A stretch of 64,000 nucleotides of DNA, taken from assembly GCA_021030905.1 (NCBI GenBank), contig JAGFMI010000003.1, forward strand, positions 1,240,001 to 1,304,000, given 5' to 3'. The position numbers and the translations under genes were made by a program. The notes under the pieces were generated by a model, which saw only the letters and a list, made by a program, of their open reading frames with translations, was not told the DNA's origin and did not search any database. The stretch is from Pyrenula massariospora. Taxonomy: Eukaryota; Ascomycota; Eurotiomycetes; Pyrenulales; Pyrenulaceae. Shown here piece by piece: positions 20,543-31,315 of the stretch (its first letter is position 1; each line of letters opens with the position of its first letter).

Positions 20543-22558
20543 TCATCCACTTTCCGACCGCTCAACGTGATCCGCTCCCTCCCCCTCCGCACTCCCCCTC
20601 TTCTCTACCACCCCGCCACCCAGACTGACAACGCTGTTCCCCCTTGCCACCTGCCGCACGTCCTCCTCTTCCCGCTCGACGTATTTCTGCGGCCGCTTGC
20701 TGCCCGTCACGTCTGTATCGCCGGTCACGATCAGTGGGGGGTTGGTGCGGTAGTACGCGTCAAGGTCTTCGAGGGAGCGGTTCGCTGTCGATGAATCAGC
20801 ACGCACGGTAGAATTCTGGTGGGCGGGAATTTTCGAGGGTATACGTACAAGTCTCTGGGTAGAAGAAATATATCACGGGCAGGAAGGCGGCGTTGAAAAC
20901 AGTCCACACGATCCAGAAGCGCCAGCCGAGATTCTCGATGCCGATCGGCGTGATCTCGACGATGACGAAGTTGGTGATCCTTCACCATCTCATGTTAGCA
21001 TGTGTCTCCCCAAACATGTGTGCATGCATAACAATTCGTCGCCGTAGCCACAGCCGCCCCCTTCGTGCGCATCGGCAGAGAGTTGATCTCAGTAGGATAC
21101 AGCCAGGGAACGCCAAGCATACCGATGCCGAAGGAGATGTAGTAAAGGAAGAAGAATGCGATCGATGCCTCTGCGACCGTGCGCCCCGAAGGGCTGCTAT
21201 CGGCGTAGCGGAGGAGGATGCAGATGATGAGGAAGGAGAGGCCCTGGCCGGCGGTGGAGAGGAGCATCAGGCCGCGGCGGCCCCATTTTTCGACGAGGGG
21301 GATGGAGGCGGAGGAGAAGATGAGGTAGGAGACGGAGTTGACGGCGGCGAGGAGGCGGGCTAGCTCGGTTGAGAGGCCGACGGATTGGATGAGGACGGTG
21401 GGAAGGTAGTAGGACCTATTTCTTTAGGGTTAGGGGTGGGATGTTCTGTTTGAGAGGGTTGGGTTTGGTTGGTTTACATTATGTTGATTCCTTCGAATTG
21501 TTGCATGAACTGCGTGCCGGCGCTGAGAAGGAGCCGCCGGAGAGGTTTCGTCGCCCCAGGCTGCGGGCGGAGAAGATCCCGCCACCTCGTAGCGTGTTCT
21601 CGCTCGTATTCGACGCTGAACTGGATTTCCATCTGTTGGGCGGTGACATACGGATCATCGATTGCTTTGGCCTCGAGGCATGCAAGAATCTCCGTTGCTT
21701 CGGTCTCGTGCCCCTGTGCGATGAGCCATCGCGGTGATTCAGGAAGCCACGGGACTGTGGCGTACAGCGCAAAGATGAATATGAATTGGAAGGCGAGGGG
21801 GAATCGCCATGCAACGGACCCTCCGGCATAGGATAGGCCAAAATTAATCCAGTTGCAGAGTGAAAAGCCGGCGATGTTCATCATCATCTCCAACATAACC
21901 AGCTTGCCTCTCCACTTGGCTTGGGAAGTCTCTGTCTGCCATACTGGAGCTGTGGCTGTGTTCATTCCATTGCCAATGCTGTGAGAGCGCGTCAGTAATT
22001 GACTTTGTAAAATCAGGTTCGACATACCCAAGAATGATGCGCCCTACGAACATCTGCGGAAGGCTATAGGAAGCAGCTTGTAGAATAGCACCGATCGACA
22101 TAATGCTGGTCCCCCAGAGGATAGCTTTCTTCCTCCCTAGACGTTCGCCAACGGTGAAAGCGAGAATCGCTCCAAGAAAACACCCAACATCATAGATAGC
22201 CGTCACGGTTGACAGAATCTTGGTCTTACTCGGCCCGACAAGATCATGCAATTCTAGAAAGTTTTGAGTCACGATGACACCACCTAAGAAGTCAGCTGCC
22301 GTGAGGACAATTATTGAGACTCTGAGGCTTACTGAACACTGCTTGGTCATAACTATAGTAAACTTAGCAGGAGACTCCGTTATGATGGTGATAAATCTTA
22401 CCCGAACATCAGCATGTCAGTGCAGCACGCAAACTGTAGGTCTGTAAGTGAATGCAAATGCTGGATTTCAAACAGAAAGGACCGACTGTGAGCCAGAACG
22501 TGAGCCATCCTCCTGTGAAGCCAAGGAAAGGCTTCTTCGAAAAGCTTCTGTCGAACAT
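20543..22558 (-). CDS. MFS sugar transporter, eight exons, one mutated splice donor
   Basis: Major facilitator sugar porter of the plasma membrane. Exons (minus): 22558-22487, 22433-22402, 22352-22333, 22283-22028, 21978-21478, 21415-21032, 20979-20849, 20784-20543; 545 residues if all join. Motifs: FGYDQAVFSG rebuilt across the 32- and 20-nt exons, GERLGRKKA after helix two, PESPRWL after helix six, QQFEGIN at helix seven, and PET after helix twelve, followed by a charged tail. The donor of the sixth intron reads TTATGC where GTATGC is needed to restore NW-ITNF; acceptor and CTAAC branch site are intact. Unspliced, translation stops after 433 residues, losing the last two helices. The first intron boundary (GTCGGT donor) is less certain; an ATG at 22651 is an alternative start. 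Confidence 0.8.
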
Positions 22559-23361
22559 ACTCAAGCTCGCTGAACGAATGTTGCTTGTTCTGTCGTCCCA
22601 ATAATTGAGCGAGGGTATGCCACGACACTCGCGAGGGCGTTGCCCTTTCATATACTTTTGGATCCTCCATTCTCTTGGATCGGCTCTGCTTGTCGGAGAT
22701 ATCGGCCGGCATCGCTAAAGATGTTCCACAAGAACGATCAAGTGGTTGAACCGTGGAGAGGTGACCTTAATGCTCTCGGCTCCTTCGGCGTTCATGAAGC
22801 GTGTGGAGGTGTGGGGAGGCGGAGAAGCGGAGGAAAGCATTCGGATGGACTTGCTCTAAAAAGGAAATTTAAGAGAACCGAAAATGAGAAGGGAAATTTT
22901 GGCAGAGGCCTAACGAGGGAGAGTAGCCGAGCTGTATACTTCTGGACCGACAGCATTGGGAGGATTGGGAGGTTTGCGAGTTTGGTAGAATCAATGAACG
23001 TAAAGAGATATTCAGCTTTCACGTTCTCAAAGACTTGCAGCCTAGACAAAATCTCTGTGGATAAAGTAGGCCGCGCAAGACCTGTTCTGTCGATTCCGCG
23101 CTTAAGCCTAGCGGCATCCGAACTGAAGAACGAAAACTTTCACATCGTATGCAAAAGCCTCTGATGGTATTAGATGTACGCTTTATAGTCTGTAGCTCTT
23201 TTATCGAGCGCATAGACTGCATCGATTCAAAACTATTGAATAATATCCCACGTCTAACGCTATCTATCAAAGCCGCATCTCAACAAACGATTCCGACAAA
23301 CGAGTATAAGCAATATGTCGGCGCCTCAAAGGTATATTAAGTCAGAAGCCACAGGATACTC
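22559..23361. other. Intergenic, no supportable gene
   Basis: 803 bp between the transporter start and the SDR stop, both on the minus strand. Only short frames. Confidence 0.5.
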
Positions 23362-24300
23362 TTAAGTCAGGGTATAACCGCCGTCGATAATAAGATCAGC
23401 GCCAGTCATATAGCAGCAAGCATCGCTTGCGAGAAACACGTAGGCCTCCAGAAAGAGTCAGTAACCTCCTATTTCTTTTGGCGGTCGATGACTTACGCCT
23501 TTGAGCTCCGCGACATGAGCTAAACGCTTGCCAGGGATCATATCCATCCATTTGCTAAACATCTCTTTGGGTTGCATTAGAAGCACTGTAGGAATGTTAG
23601 CAGATCCATGAAGCACGGTGAAGTACGCACTGTCAGTCTCTATGAACCCAGGCGAAATTATGTTAACTCGAGCAAAGTCCACCCACTCGACAGCTAGACT
23701 CTTGCCCAAATGTACAGCAGCCGCCTTTGATGCGTTGTAAGCTGCCTGCGTCTGCGGAATGTTGACCAAGGTTCCGCTGACTGAGGCAGTGATGATCAGA
23801 TTTCCTCTTCCCTGTTTCTTGAAAACTTTTCCGGCTGCTTGTGCCGTCCACATTAATCCGTCTAAGTTCACACTGTTGTTCTTGTTCCATGTATCCTCAT
23901 CATACTCAAGGCTCGGAATATTGGCGCACACTCCGGCATTTGCAACCATCACATCGAGGTGACCAAAATCGTCGACTATACTGTGGACAGTGGCCGCTAT
24001 TGAGTTTCTGGAAGATACATCGGACTGATAGGCCTGGATCCGTACCCCTGTATCCTTTGCTAGCCTTGCGGCGGTTTCTGGCGCATTATGGCTCGAGGTA
24101 TATATCAGTGCAACGTCGGCGCCTGCTTCAGCTAGACCGCGCACAATTTCTGAACCGATACCTCTGGCGCCTCCCGTAACACATGCGACTTTACCCTTAA
24201 GAGAGAATTGAGAAAGAACTGGAGCATGGACGTCTGGTGGTTGATAGAGAGGCATGATAACGATGGTAGACCGAGCAAAGGTAGAAACAACAGATTTCAA
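23362..24300 (-). CDS. Short-chain dehydrogenase/reductase, sorbose/polyol reductase type
   Basis: NADP(H)-type SDR. Exons 24300-23497 and 23445-23362, 51-bp intron (GTAAGT...GGAG). From the second ATG (24255) it is 280 residues, the usual size; the first ATG at 24300 gives 295. Motifs: cofactor-binding TGGARGIG at residues 27-34, NAG (MVANAGVC), the catalytic serine in ITASVSG, YNASK as the YxxxK pair, PGFIETD, and the C-terminal LASDACCYMTGADLIIDGGY restored by the second exon. The N-terminal VLSQFSLKGKVACVTGG resembles fungal sorbose reductase Sou1/Sou2 and mannitol dehydrogenase-like SDRs. Next to a sugar transporter and a broken polyol dehydrogenase, a role in polyol or ketose interconversion is likely but inferred. 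Confidence 0.9.
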
Positions 24301-24759
24301 GGAGATTATCGTTACGAGTGCAGTGACATAGGATGTCTCTGAGCCAGCGCCTCACTTAAGTGTATCTTGGATGAAATCACCAGGTACGTCCTATTGAGGA
24401 AATTCTGCCGATAGGAATCCTCGCAGACTGTGACAGGAAGGGCTCTGAAGGCCTCCGAGTACCTCACCTTTGATTTCTCAGCCAGAGGATCCATCGCGCT
24501 TCACATGCGGATGCTTCAATAGGCACAAGCTAGGGACCGGTAGTACCACGGGTTGCGCTTCCTTAGGGAACCATCATGTATGTCCGAGACGATGCGGCTA
24601 AGGAAAGTTGAAAGCTTTTGATGAAGCGCGACTCTGGGGGGCGCCTGGGGCAGCGGGTAACTTTCCTTGGGCACATTGAACCTTATGTGCACACGCTGCG
24701 GGGAATCTTGTGCGACTTCACAAGCAAGCACCTCACCTCCTTTGAGCAATTTAGGCGCG

Positions 24760-27160
24760 ATGACCGAGCCTGTGCACGCGAATAATGCCTCAATTGCCTC
24801 AGCACGACCCAAGAGGTCTAGAAAGGGTTGGTTCGTGCTTCAATAACCATGTCTTCATTCTGCTAACTGGTCGCCATGATAGCCCGCAATGCCGCAAAAG
24901 AAAAATTAGGTGTTCAGAGACAGAACCACAGTGTGAACAGTGCCGGAAGAGTGGCCGAACCTGTACTATCCTCGACGGCCGCTTCAGACAGCACGCGTAT
25001 TCCTTCGGGGTAGAATCGGCGGATCGGACTCATCAGCAGCAAGTCATCGGCTTGACAACTACTGAAAGTAGCCACACAGAAGCTCCTCCAGAAGGCGGAC
25101 TCCAACAAGTCAGAATAAGCGAGTCAAGAGGTGGTCCATATACAAATTTGTGCTGATGGACTAGCCAGCATTTATCGAAGATGGCGAAACCCACCGAGAA
25201 GCCCAAAGCCAGCGCACTAGATCCATTCGACCAACTTCCAGGGTAGCTGAGGATCATATCCAGCCACTCCAAAGCCAGCCACCACATACGGCCACAATCA
25301 CACCGAACAGCCCACACGGCGAGCTAGCGCAGCCCACAGATCAGGCTCTCAACGAGGCAAGTCCCAGCAGTATCCAGGACTCTGTTGTCTCGTCCCACAG
25401 AAGCTTCACTACAGGTAAATCTGCTTGATTGTCCGCGTGCTTCAAGATATTGGACTGACCGTTCACAGCTCCTCGCTCGCAGCCGATTTCCGGCAGCCCA
25501 ATCGCCCAACTTCGTCCAACAGCCAGTGCTTCGGCAAGTTTTGATGTGAGACCATTTTCGGGAGGAGATGAAGAACTTTTCTTTTTACGACTCTACTCTG
25601 AAGGCTCAGGCCAATGGTAGGTCTAGCGGGCTCATAGTATTGAATAATAGCTAACGATCAAGGATGAACGTACTTTACTCCCGGCAGCCTTTCAGCGAAA
25701 ATGTTCTTACACTGGCGAGAGAAGATAGGCTTGTCAGATACTCCGCATGCGCTGTTGCTGCAAAGCAAATTGGTCAAGCAAGTAAACCGTCAGAGAAACG
25801 AGAAAAATCCAATTACCAAAGTACCATTGCAAGGAAACTGCTTTCTTCCGCGCCGGACTATCTCTGGTATGGTGCAAAATATTACGAAAAGGCTATTCAG
25901 CTCTTAGTGCAACAGATCTCCCAAAGGAATCCTCAGTACTCTCATTACTCTCCGAATGAGATCTATTCAGCAGCTCTATCCCCTCAATCTGACTGTAGCG
26001 CTTGCTCTACAGATCAGGACCCTGTGGCAAGACTTGTCGCAACTTGTCTTCTGATCTTATACGAGAGCCTCAATGCAACGATAAGAGCTTGGTCCGGTCA
26101 TCTGAACGGCTTCTATAGATTGTTTGGAATATTTGACAACGGAAGACTCCTCCGTTCGGAGCCCCTATCTTTGAACGCCTATCCCTTTCTTGCCGACATC
26201 AATAACATGCAAAAGGGATTTTGGTGGTTTGTCGCGAATGATCTAGACGAATCACGTTAGTTCCCGCCACATTGATTGCTTTTAGATATCACTTTAACAA
26301 ATCGCATAGTTATTTCGACACGGAGAACTCGCGTAGATACCGAAAATCTGTTCCTATGGCGCAATATGGGTCTTCTCATGAACGACAAAGGTCATTTGTT
26401 TCTCAACACAGCCGAACAAAATCTTCCTACGACACCACAAATCGCACGAGAAGACATGATGCTGTATGCATTGATGCGACTGTTGTGCAAGCTCGTCAAC
26501 TATCAGGCATCGCAGTTAGCACAAATACGTACAGAAAATCCTCTTGAACTTGTGCAGTCAGACCACGAGAAAGGAGATCAAGCGGCGATATTCGCAAAGA
26601 TCGAGCACGAATTCAATTCATGGCACACTATTCTTCCGTCATCCTTCCAACCAGACGGAAAGTGGTGTCTCGATCAGCACTATGTTGCCCCGTCGGACGT
26701 GTTTGGTTACGAGACATGGTACAGCAGCAATTTACATGCAATAACAATGGCATATTACCACATGGGCCGCATACTTCTTCTCATTAACCGGCCTATCGAA
26801 CATTTCCTTAATGAAGCATCATCAACTCGGGTGCAGACTCAATTCGATTTGATCCTTGCATATCGCAGCGTTGAGCAGAGCATGAAGCAACATTCCACAG
26901 AGATCATATCCATCGCTCTTAGTATGTCTAGCGAGGCGGTAAGATCACGCTTAGTGCAACCATTGTATGTGGCAGGGCGGTGCTTGAATGAAAACGAAGA
27001 TCGTCGTCGCCTCGTCGAGCTAATGAGAAGCATTGAAGATGACCTAGGTATGATGAGCGAATACAGGGTCCGAGATTTGCTACAGGAATGGAATATCTCG
27101 TATGAAGAAATAGGTATCAATCCCAACCGCACAATCAGATCAGGAGGAGACGTTTCATAA
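24760..27160 (+). CDS. Zn2Cys6 transcription factor (712 aa), six exons
   Basis: Zinc-cluster regulator rebuilt from exons 24760-24830, 24883-25108, 25165-25414, 25469-25616, 25663-26255 and 26310-27160. The first splice (GTTCGT donor, CTAAC branch) completes the motif: cysteines 24, 27, 34, 41, 44 and 51 give C-x2-C-x6-C-x6-C-x2-C-x6-C (GCPQCRKRKIRC, CEQCRKSGRTC), preceded by the basic RPKRSRK. A Ser/Pro/Gln-rich linker follows, then the regulatory domain (DEELFFLRLYSEGSGQW, LLIYESLN, FYRLFGIFDN, RTRVDTENLFLWRNMGLL). For the last intron I chose the 54-bp form ending at CATAG; a 30-bp form ending at TTTTAG also keeps frame but is too short. It is divergent from the SDR, 459 bp apart, so it may share that promoter region. 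Confidence 0.85.
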
Positions 27161-27444
27161 CCTAAAAATCATCTGTCTTCCCGAGTGTGACGTGAGATCC
27201 GGATCTTGTCTCTGCTACAGGCGTAGATGTTAGACCATCAATCGTTCTGTCTTTAGTCTAGCTCTAATTAGAAAATGAGACGACTTTGAAAACTAGTAGA
27301 GCTCTATTTCCTCGTGACGCCTATTAACATACACTCAGATATTGATTCAGCGCTTCGTCTAAAGTTATGTCGAATGTCTGGTACCGTTTGCCATGGCAGA
27401 GATATATGGGCTATCTGATTTTCCACTGGAGTCTCAGTCAAGCT

Positions 27445-28271
27445 GACACGAATCCATCCTTTGTCCTCCAGGCCGCACAAGATGTTTCGTTTGAAGATAG
27501 ACTAAAGCCACATTTGAGGGACGGGCATTCACCGGTCCTGTGATCCTTGGCCAAAAATCCTCTGGCATCGTCGTCGAAGTCGGCTCCGAAATCAAGGACC
27601 TCAAACCCGGCGAACGCGTCGCCATGGAGCCCGGCATCCCCTGCCACCGCTGTAATTACTGCTGTACGGGCACCACTACCTCTGCAGAACATGGTATTTG
27701 CCGGAAACCCACCGCATGACAGTGTCCTCGCAAAGTACTGTGTGAACGCGGTTGATTTCTGCTACAGGATCTTGGACGACGTGACGATAGGGGAGGTTCC
27801 CGTGATGGAGCCGCCGGCAGGAGCGTGCGCAGTGTGCGAGGCAGCTGAACTCAGAGAGAACTTGGCCTTAAAGAAGGGGCAGACGTTGTCATAGAAAGCT
27901 CTAGTGCAGAGCCGTGCGTGCAGCCTAGCATTTCTGTAGCGAACAAAGGAAGTACATGCGTGTAAGTGGGAGTGGGACGCGAGGTGGTAGCGTTTGACAT
28001 TACCGCTATCTACGTAAAAGTGTTGGCCGGCAAAAGCTCCATCGGATATCGGTCAGGGAGCTATGCCACTGCCACCGAATTAAGCTTCGAGGGAAAAGTG
28101 GATGTCAAATGGTTGGTTACGAATCCGGCCAAGTCAGAGGCGGCAGAAGGGGCTTTGCACATGGTCAAGGAGAGGAGGCGGGAGGCGTGTAAGGTCATGA
28201 TTGAAGGCGCAAAGCGAGAATCCGTCATGAGCGGGAAGAAGGTCCGCAGCACACAATCCTACGTATTATAG
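27445..28271 (+). pseudogene. Broken xylitol/sorbitol-type zinc alcohol dehydrogenase
   Basis: Pieces of a medium-chain polyol dehydrogenase appear in order but in different frames. They are: [17 protein letters not shown] (no start codon); [17 protein letters not shown] with [20 protein letters not shown] (27540 onward, structural-zinc cysteines kept, but the catalytic GHE changed to GQK); [36 protein letters not shown] after a large internal loss; and VGVGREVVAFDITAIYVK to the end. At least two frameshifts, in-frame stops and a missing central Rossmann segment rule out function. In a working gene this enzyme oxidises xylitol or sorbitol with NAD+. It lies just downstream of the second Zn2Cys6 gene and completes a plausible former polyol cluster. 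Confidence 0.85.
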
Positions 28272-28840
28272 AATGAATTTAATATTTAGAATAGTTTTCA
28301 TTTTCTGTGGAATATCCTATCTAAACTCTATGACTGGCGACGATGGACTGCAATTTAAAATGCCCACTTTTTACTCAACTTCGGTATATTCATCTTGACC
28401 CACAGGCGTGCACGCCGCGCCAGCAAGTAATTGTTGGGAACTTCGGACAATTACCGAGGTGCCCGGTACCGGACTTCGTCGAATGAAGACCAAAGCGACA
28501 GATGTCGCTAGTGACTTCGCCCCTTGAAAGCGTGGAGGTACAACAGCTCTGAGCCCGAATAATAACTTAATGATACCCACCAGCCGATAGTATTTCTATT
28601 ACTTCCTCAGTAATTTGCCATTCCCATGCATCCGTGTAAGGTTAGTGTCCAGGTTGCCTACGGTGAACTTGAAACCATGCCCACGCTTCGATAGCAGATC
28701 AAAGTCGAACTCCTATGTTTCAAAAATTTGTTGATTCTTGCCTCGGATCATTCAATTACTTCAAGGAACCATAGCTGCCTCATTGCGCATATATCATTTT
28801 ATTTTAGCCTGTTGAATAGATCATCGCCTGCTTAAAAGCC
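28272..28840. other. Intergenic, no supportable gene
   Basis: Short frames only. Confidence 0.5.
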
Positions 28841-30237
28841 ATGAGATATCTTCTACCGCTTTTAGTGCTAATCTCTCTTATACGTATGAGTGCGCAACAA
28901 ACGTATTGGCTCCATGACACATGTGTAAATCAACCAAACGGACAGTTTGAGGCAGCTTTTCAGAATGCTTTGGATGTAGCACGAGCAGGAAACGAGAGAC
29001 TTAATAGGATTGGGGATCAATATATGGAATATGTATTTTTCAGAATTTTCAAACAACGTGTGAATCCCGCCTCAGATCCTTTTCAATATCTCGACAGTAA
29101 GTTATTCGAAATTGGTTAATGATTCAATTGATCATACTAAGATGGTATTTGAAGGGTTCACACAGGCTCTCCAGGCGTGGAGAAGAGTCGATCAGAACAT
29201 CAATGCAAATTGGCGAATTTATTGTGACAATGATCCTCAAGATATGACTGGTGGCTCAAGATGGACACTTCGTGCGGATCCGGGGGATAACTGGCGTCCT
29301 CCAATATACGTTGAGAATGCGCTGCGGGATCGCTTTCCTGCCACCCCCTTCCAAGACTGGGAGGACCGTGATAATGGGATCTGGATGGGTCATTCGATTG
29401 GCTGCCTCGACCACAATAAACAAGCAGAGACTTTCACGCAAGGATGGCGGATACGCGGGCACCCAGAACGAAAGGCTACTATCACTGTAAGTACCGAGCG
29501 AGAATATTAAGAGCTTCCGTCAACATCTAATCGCCTGATTGATGAACTAATCTTTTCAGGTCTGCGATACGCAGCTGCGTGAAAGGCTCCATTCCTTGGC
29601 AGATATCAGTAACAGACGTCTTACACAGTACATCCGAGATGAAGGACGGGGTCCTCGGGGCGCACTTTGGGCCTTCAGAGTTATGACTGCCGTGGTCCTT
29701 CTACACGAGGTTAATCCCGAGTCTTCCAAGGACTTCTATCGCTCTCGCACTAACATCTGTAGTTTAATCATCTTCCTATTCTCCCTCGCCACCATATTCC
29801 TCGTCAGTGTCCCTTATTATTCCTATTGAGAGCCTTACCCCTCATCCTCAATCGCTATCTCCACTCGCCTCGGATTCGTAGTCTACCTCGCCTTATCGTA
29901 ACTATCCTCTCTCATCCACTCACCACGCCCTCTTGCGCCCAACCTCAACCGTTCCCAACACCGACTGCTCGCTAACATTCCACTCCCCACAGGCGAAGAC
30001 TTGATCTCTCCTACAATACCAGGCGCGAAAGCGCACCAGTGGCAGGACGTGCTCGCCCTCTCCCAAACAGCCTCGGAGATAAACGTGGACAACTACGTCT
30101 ACTACTGCATCCTTGCCGCTCTCGCCGACCGCGGCTGGCGACTGAAGGCTCAAACCTTGCTGTTCGAGAACGGCGAGCTGACTCAGCAGGGGGGTACTGA
30201 TTTTCAGCTGTTCAATGCGATCTGGCCACGTAAATAA
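28841..30237 (+). CDS. Secreted M35-like zinc metallopeptidase (340 aa)
   Basis: Signal peptide at residues 1-18 (LLPLLVLISLIRMSA), then a secreted domain. Exons 28841-29096, 29155-29486, 29560-29709, 29763-29802 and 29993-30237. The short fourth exon matters: it joins VVLLHE to FNHLP and creates HEFNH, a zinc-binding HExxH, at about residues 245-250. The intron before it has a CTAAC branch and TGTAG acceptor. C-terminal GAKAHQWQDVLAL and NVDNYVYYCILAAL resemble the ending of fungal lysine-specific (M35-like) metallo-endopeptidase proteins. The third zinc ligand is not certain; D or E residues follow in REDLISPT. The last intron is long (190 bp) and could hide a further small exon. Assignment rests on motif order, not an alignment. 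Confidence 0.65.
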
Positions 30238-31315
30238 AGAAGAGATAAGGAGGATTCGAAGGGTTTGGGGTCTGGGATGCGCTGCGCGAATGGCACGATG
30301 GGGCCTAGTGCACCGGCTTGTTGAGGATGGCGTGGATAGATGAATACCTAAGGTCCTTGCTCGTTTAGATGTCTTGGTGATTAAACATATACCTATTTTA
30401 GATATATGCTGGCAGCACAGTGGAAAGTGGAGGCGGGAGGGGAAGAAGAGGTGGGATTTAAACTGGGATGAAGATAGATCATGTCACTCACTGTATTGTC
30501 AAACCAACAAGCGCCGCTTTTTCCGATCCTTGTCACTTTATCGTGTGACCGACAACGAAACTATCGATTCTTCATCCATGGTACACAACAGCGCGGTTGC
30601 ACAATTTAGCGTTGCGAGGGTTCAACGACCGGCATCGCGAATTCGGGACATGCATACTCCGGACATCCTACCAGAATCCTGCCAACAACAGTGACAAGCT
30701 TGAAAATCAGAATATAATAAGGAACCTTTGCTTGTGTCACGGTTGTGACGCTGTGCAGGCTCTTGTGGTTAAATGCCTGTCACGTGTGCTTTTGGCAAGC
30801 TAATCTACTAGGCGGACTGGACTTTTTCACATGCACCTGCTCTGGATAGAGCAGTTATCTCTTCTCTCTTCACTCAGAGTCCTTCTATGCAGAATGTAAG
30901 TAGTACGTCATAAGAAGCAGCAATGTACCTCTTTTTCTGACATTCTATCTGCAGCGTTTAAGCGCTATGAAATGCACGGGCACGGTACTAACAAAGGCGG
31001 CACATTTGAAAGAAAATTCGGCTCGCGTCAACTTGGCGTTGTAGGCGCTTAATAGTAAGCTCTCTTTCGCTGTCTTGGATGAGCTTTTCAACGGCTTTTG
31101 GTGACGAAAGCGGCGAGATTTCTTGGATAGTGAGGGCGACCAATTAAGAGCTCAGCCTTGTCTCGATGTCCACACCGACAGATGCCTCACGCACTTGCAA
31201 TTGACTTCCGTCGCGGCATCACGTTTTATTGTCTAATACATTGATTTTACAGAGATTCATATGACACCAGAGAAGAAGGTTATATCCATAGCCAAAGAAT
31301 CATTCAGAAGGAAAT
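30238..31315. other. Intergenic, no supportable gene
   Basis: About 1.1 kb of short frames on both strands; no domain. Confidence 0.5.

Noticed and set aside
21424-21435. Two TTAGGG units (telomere-like) on the plus strand
   Set aside because: They lie inside an intron of the sugar transporter and only two copies occur; no sign of a former chromosome end.
26256-26285. 30-bp intron in the second Zn2Cys6 gene
   Set aside because: Phase-compatible but shorter than known functional fungal introns; a 54-bp intron ending at 26309 has a better branch site and gives the expected RTR-containing segment.
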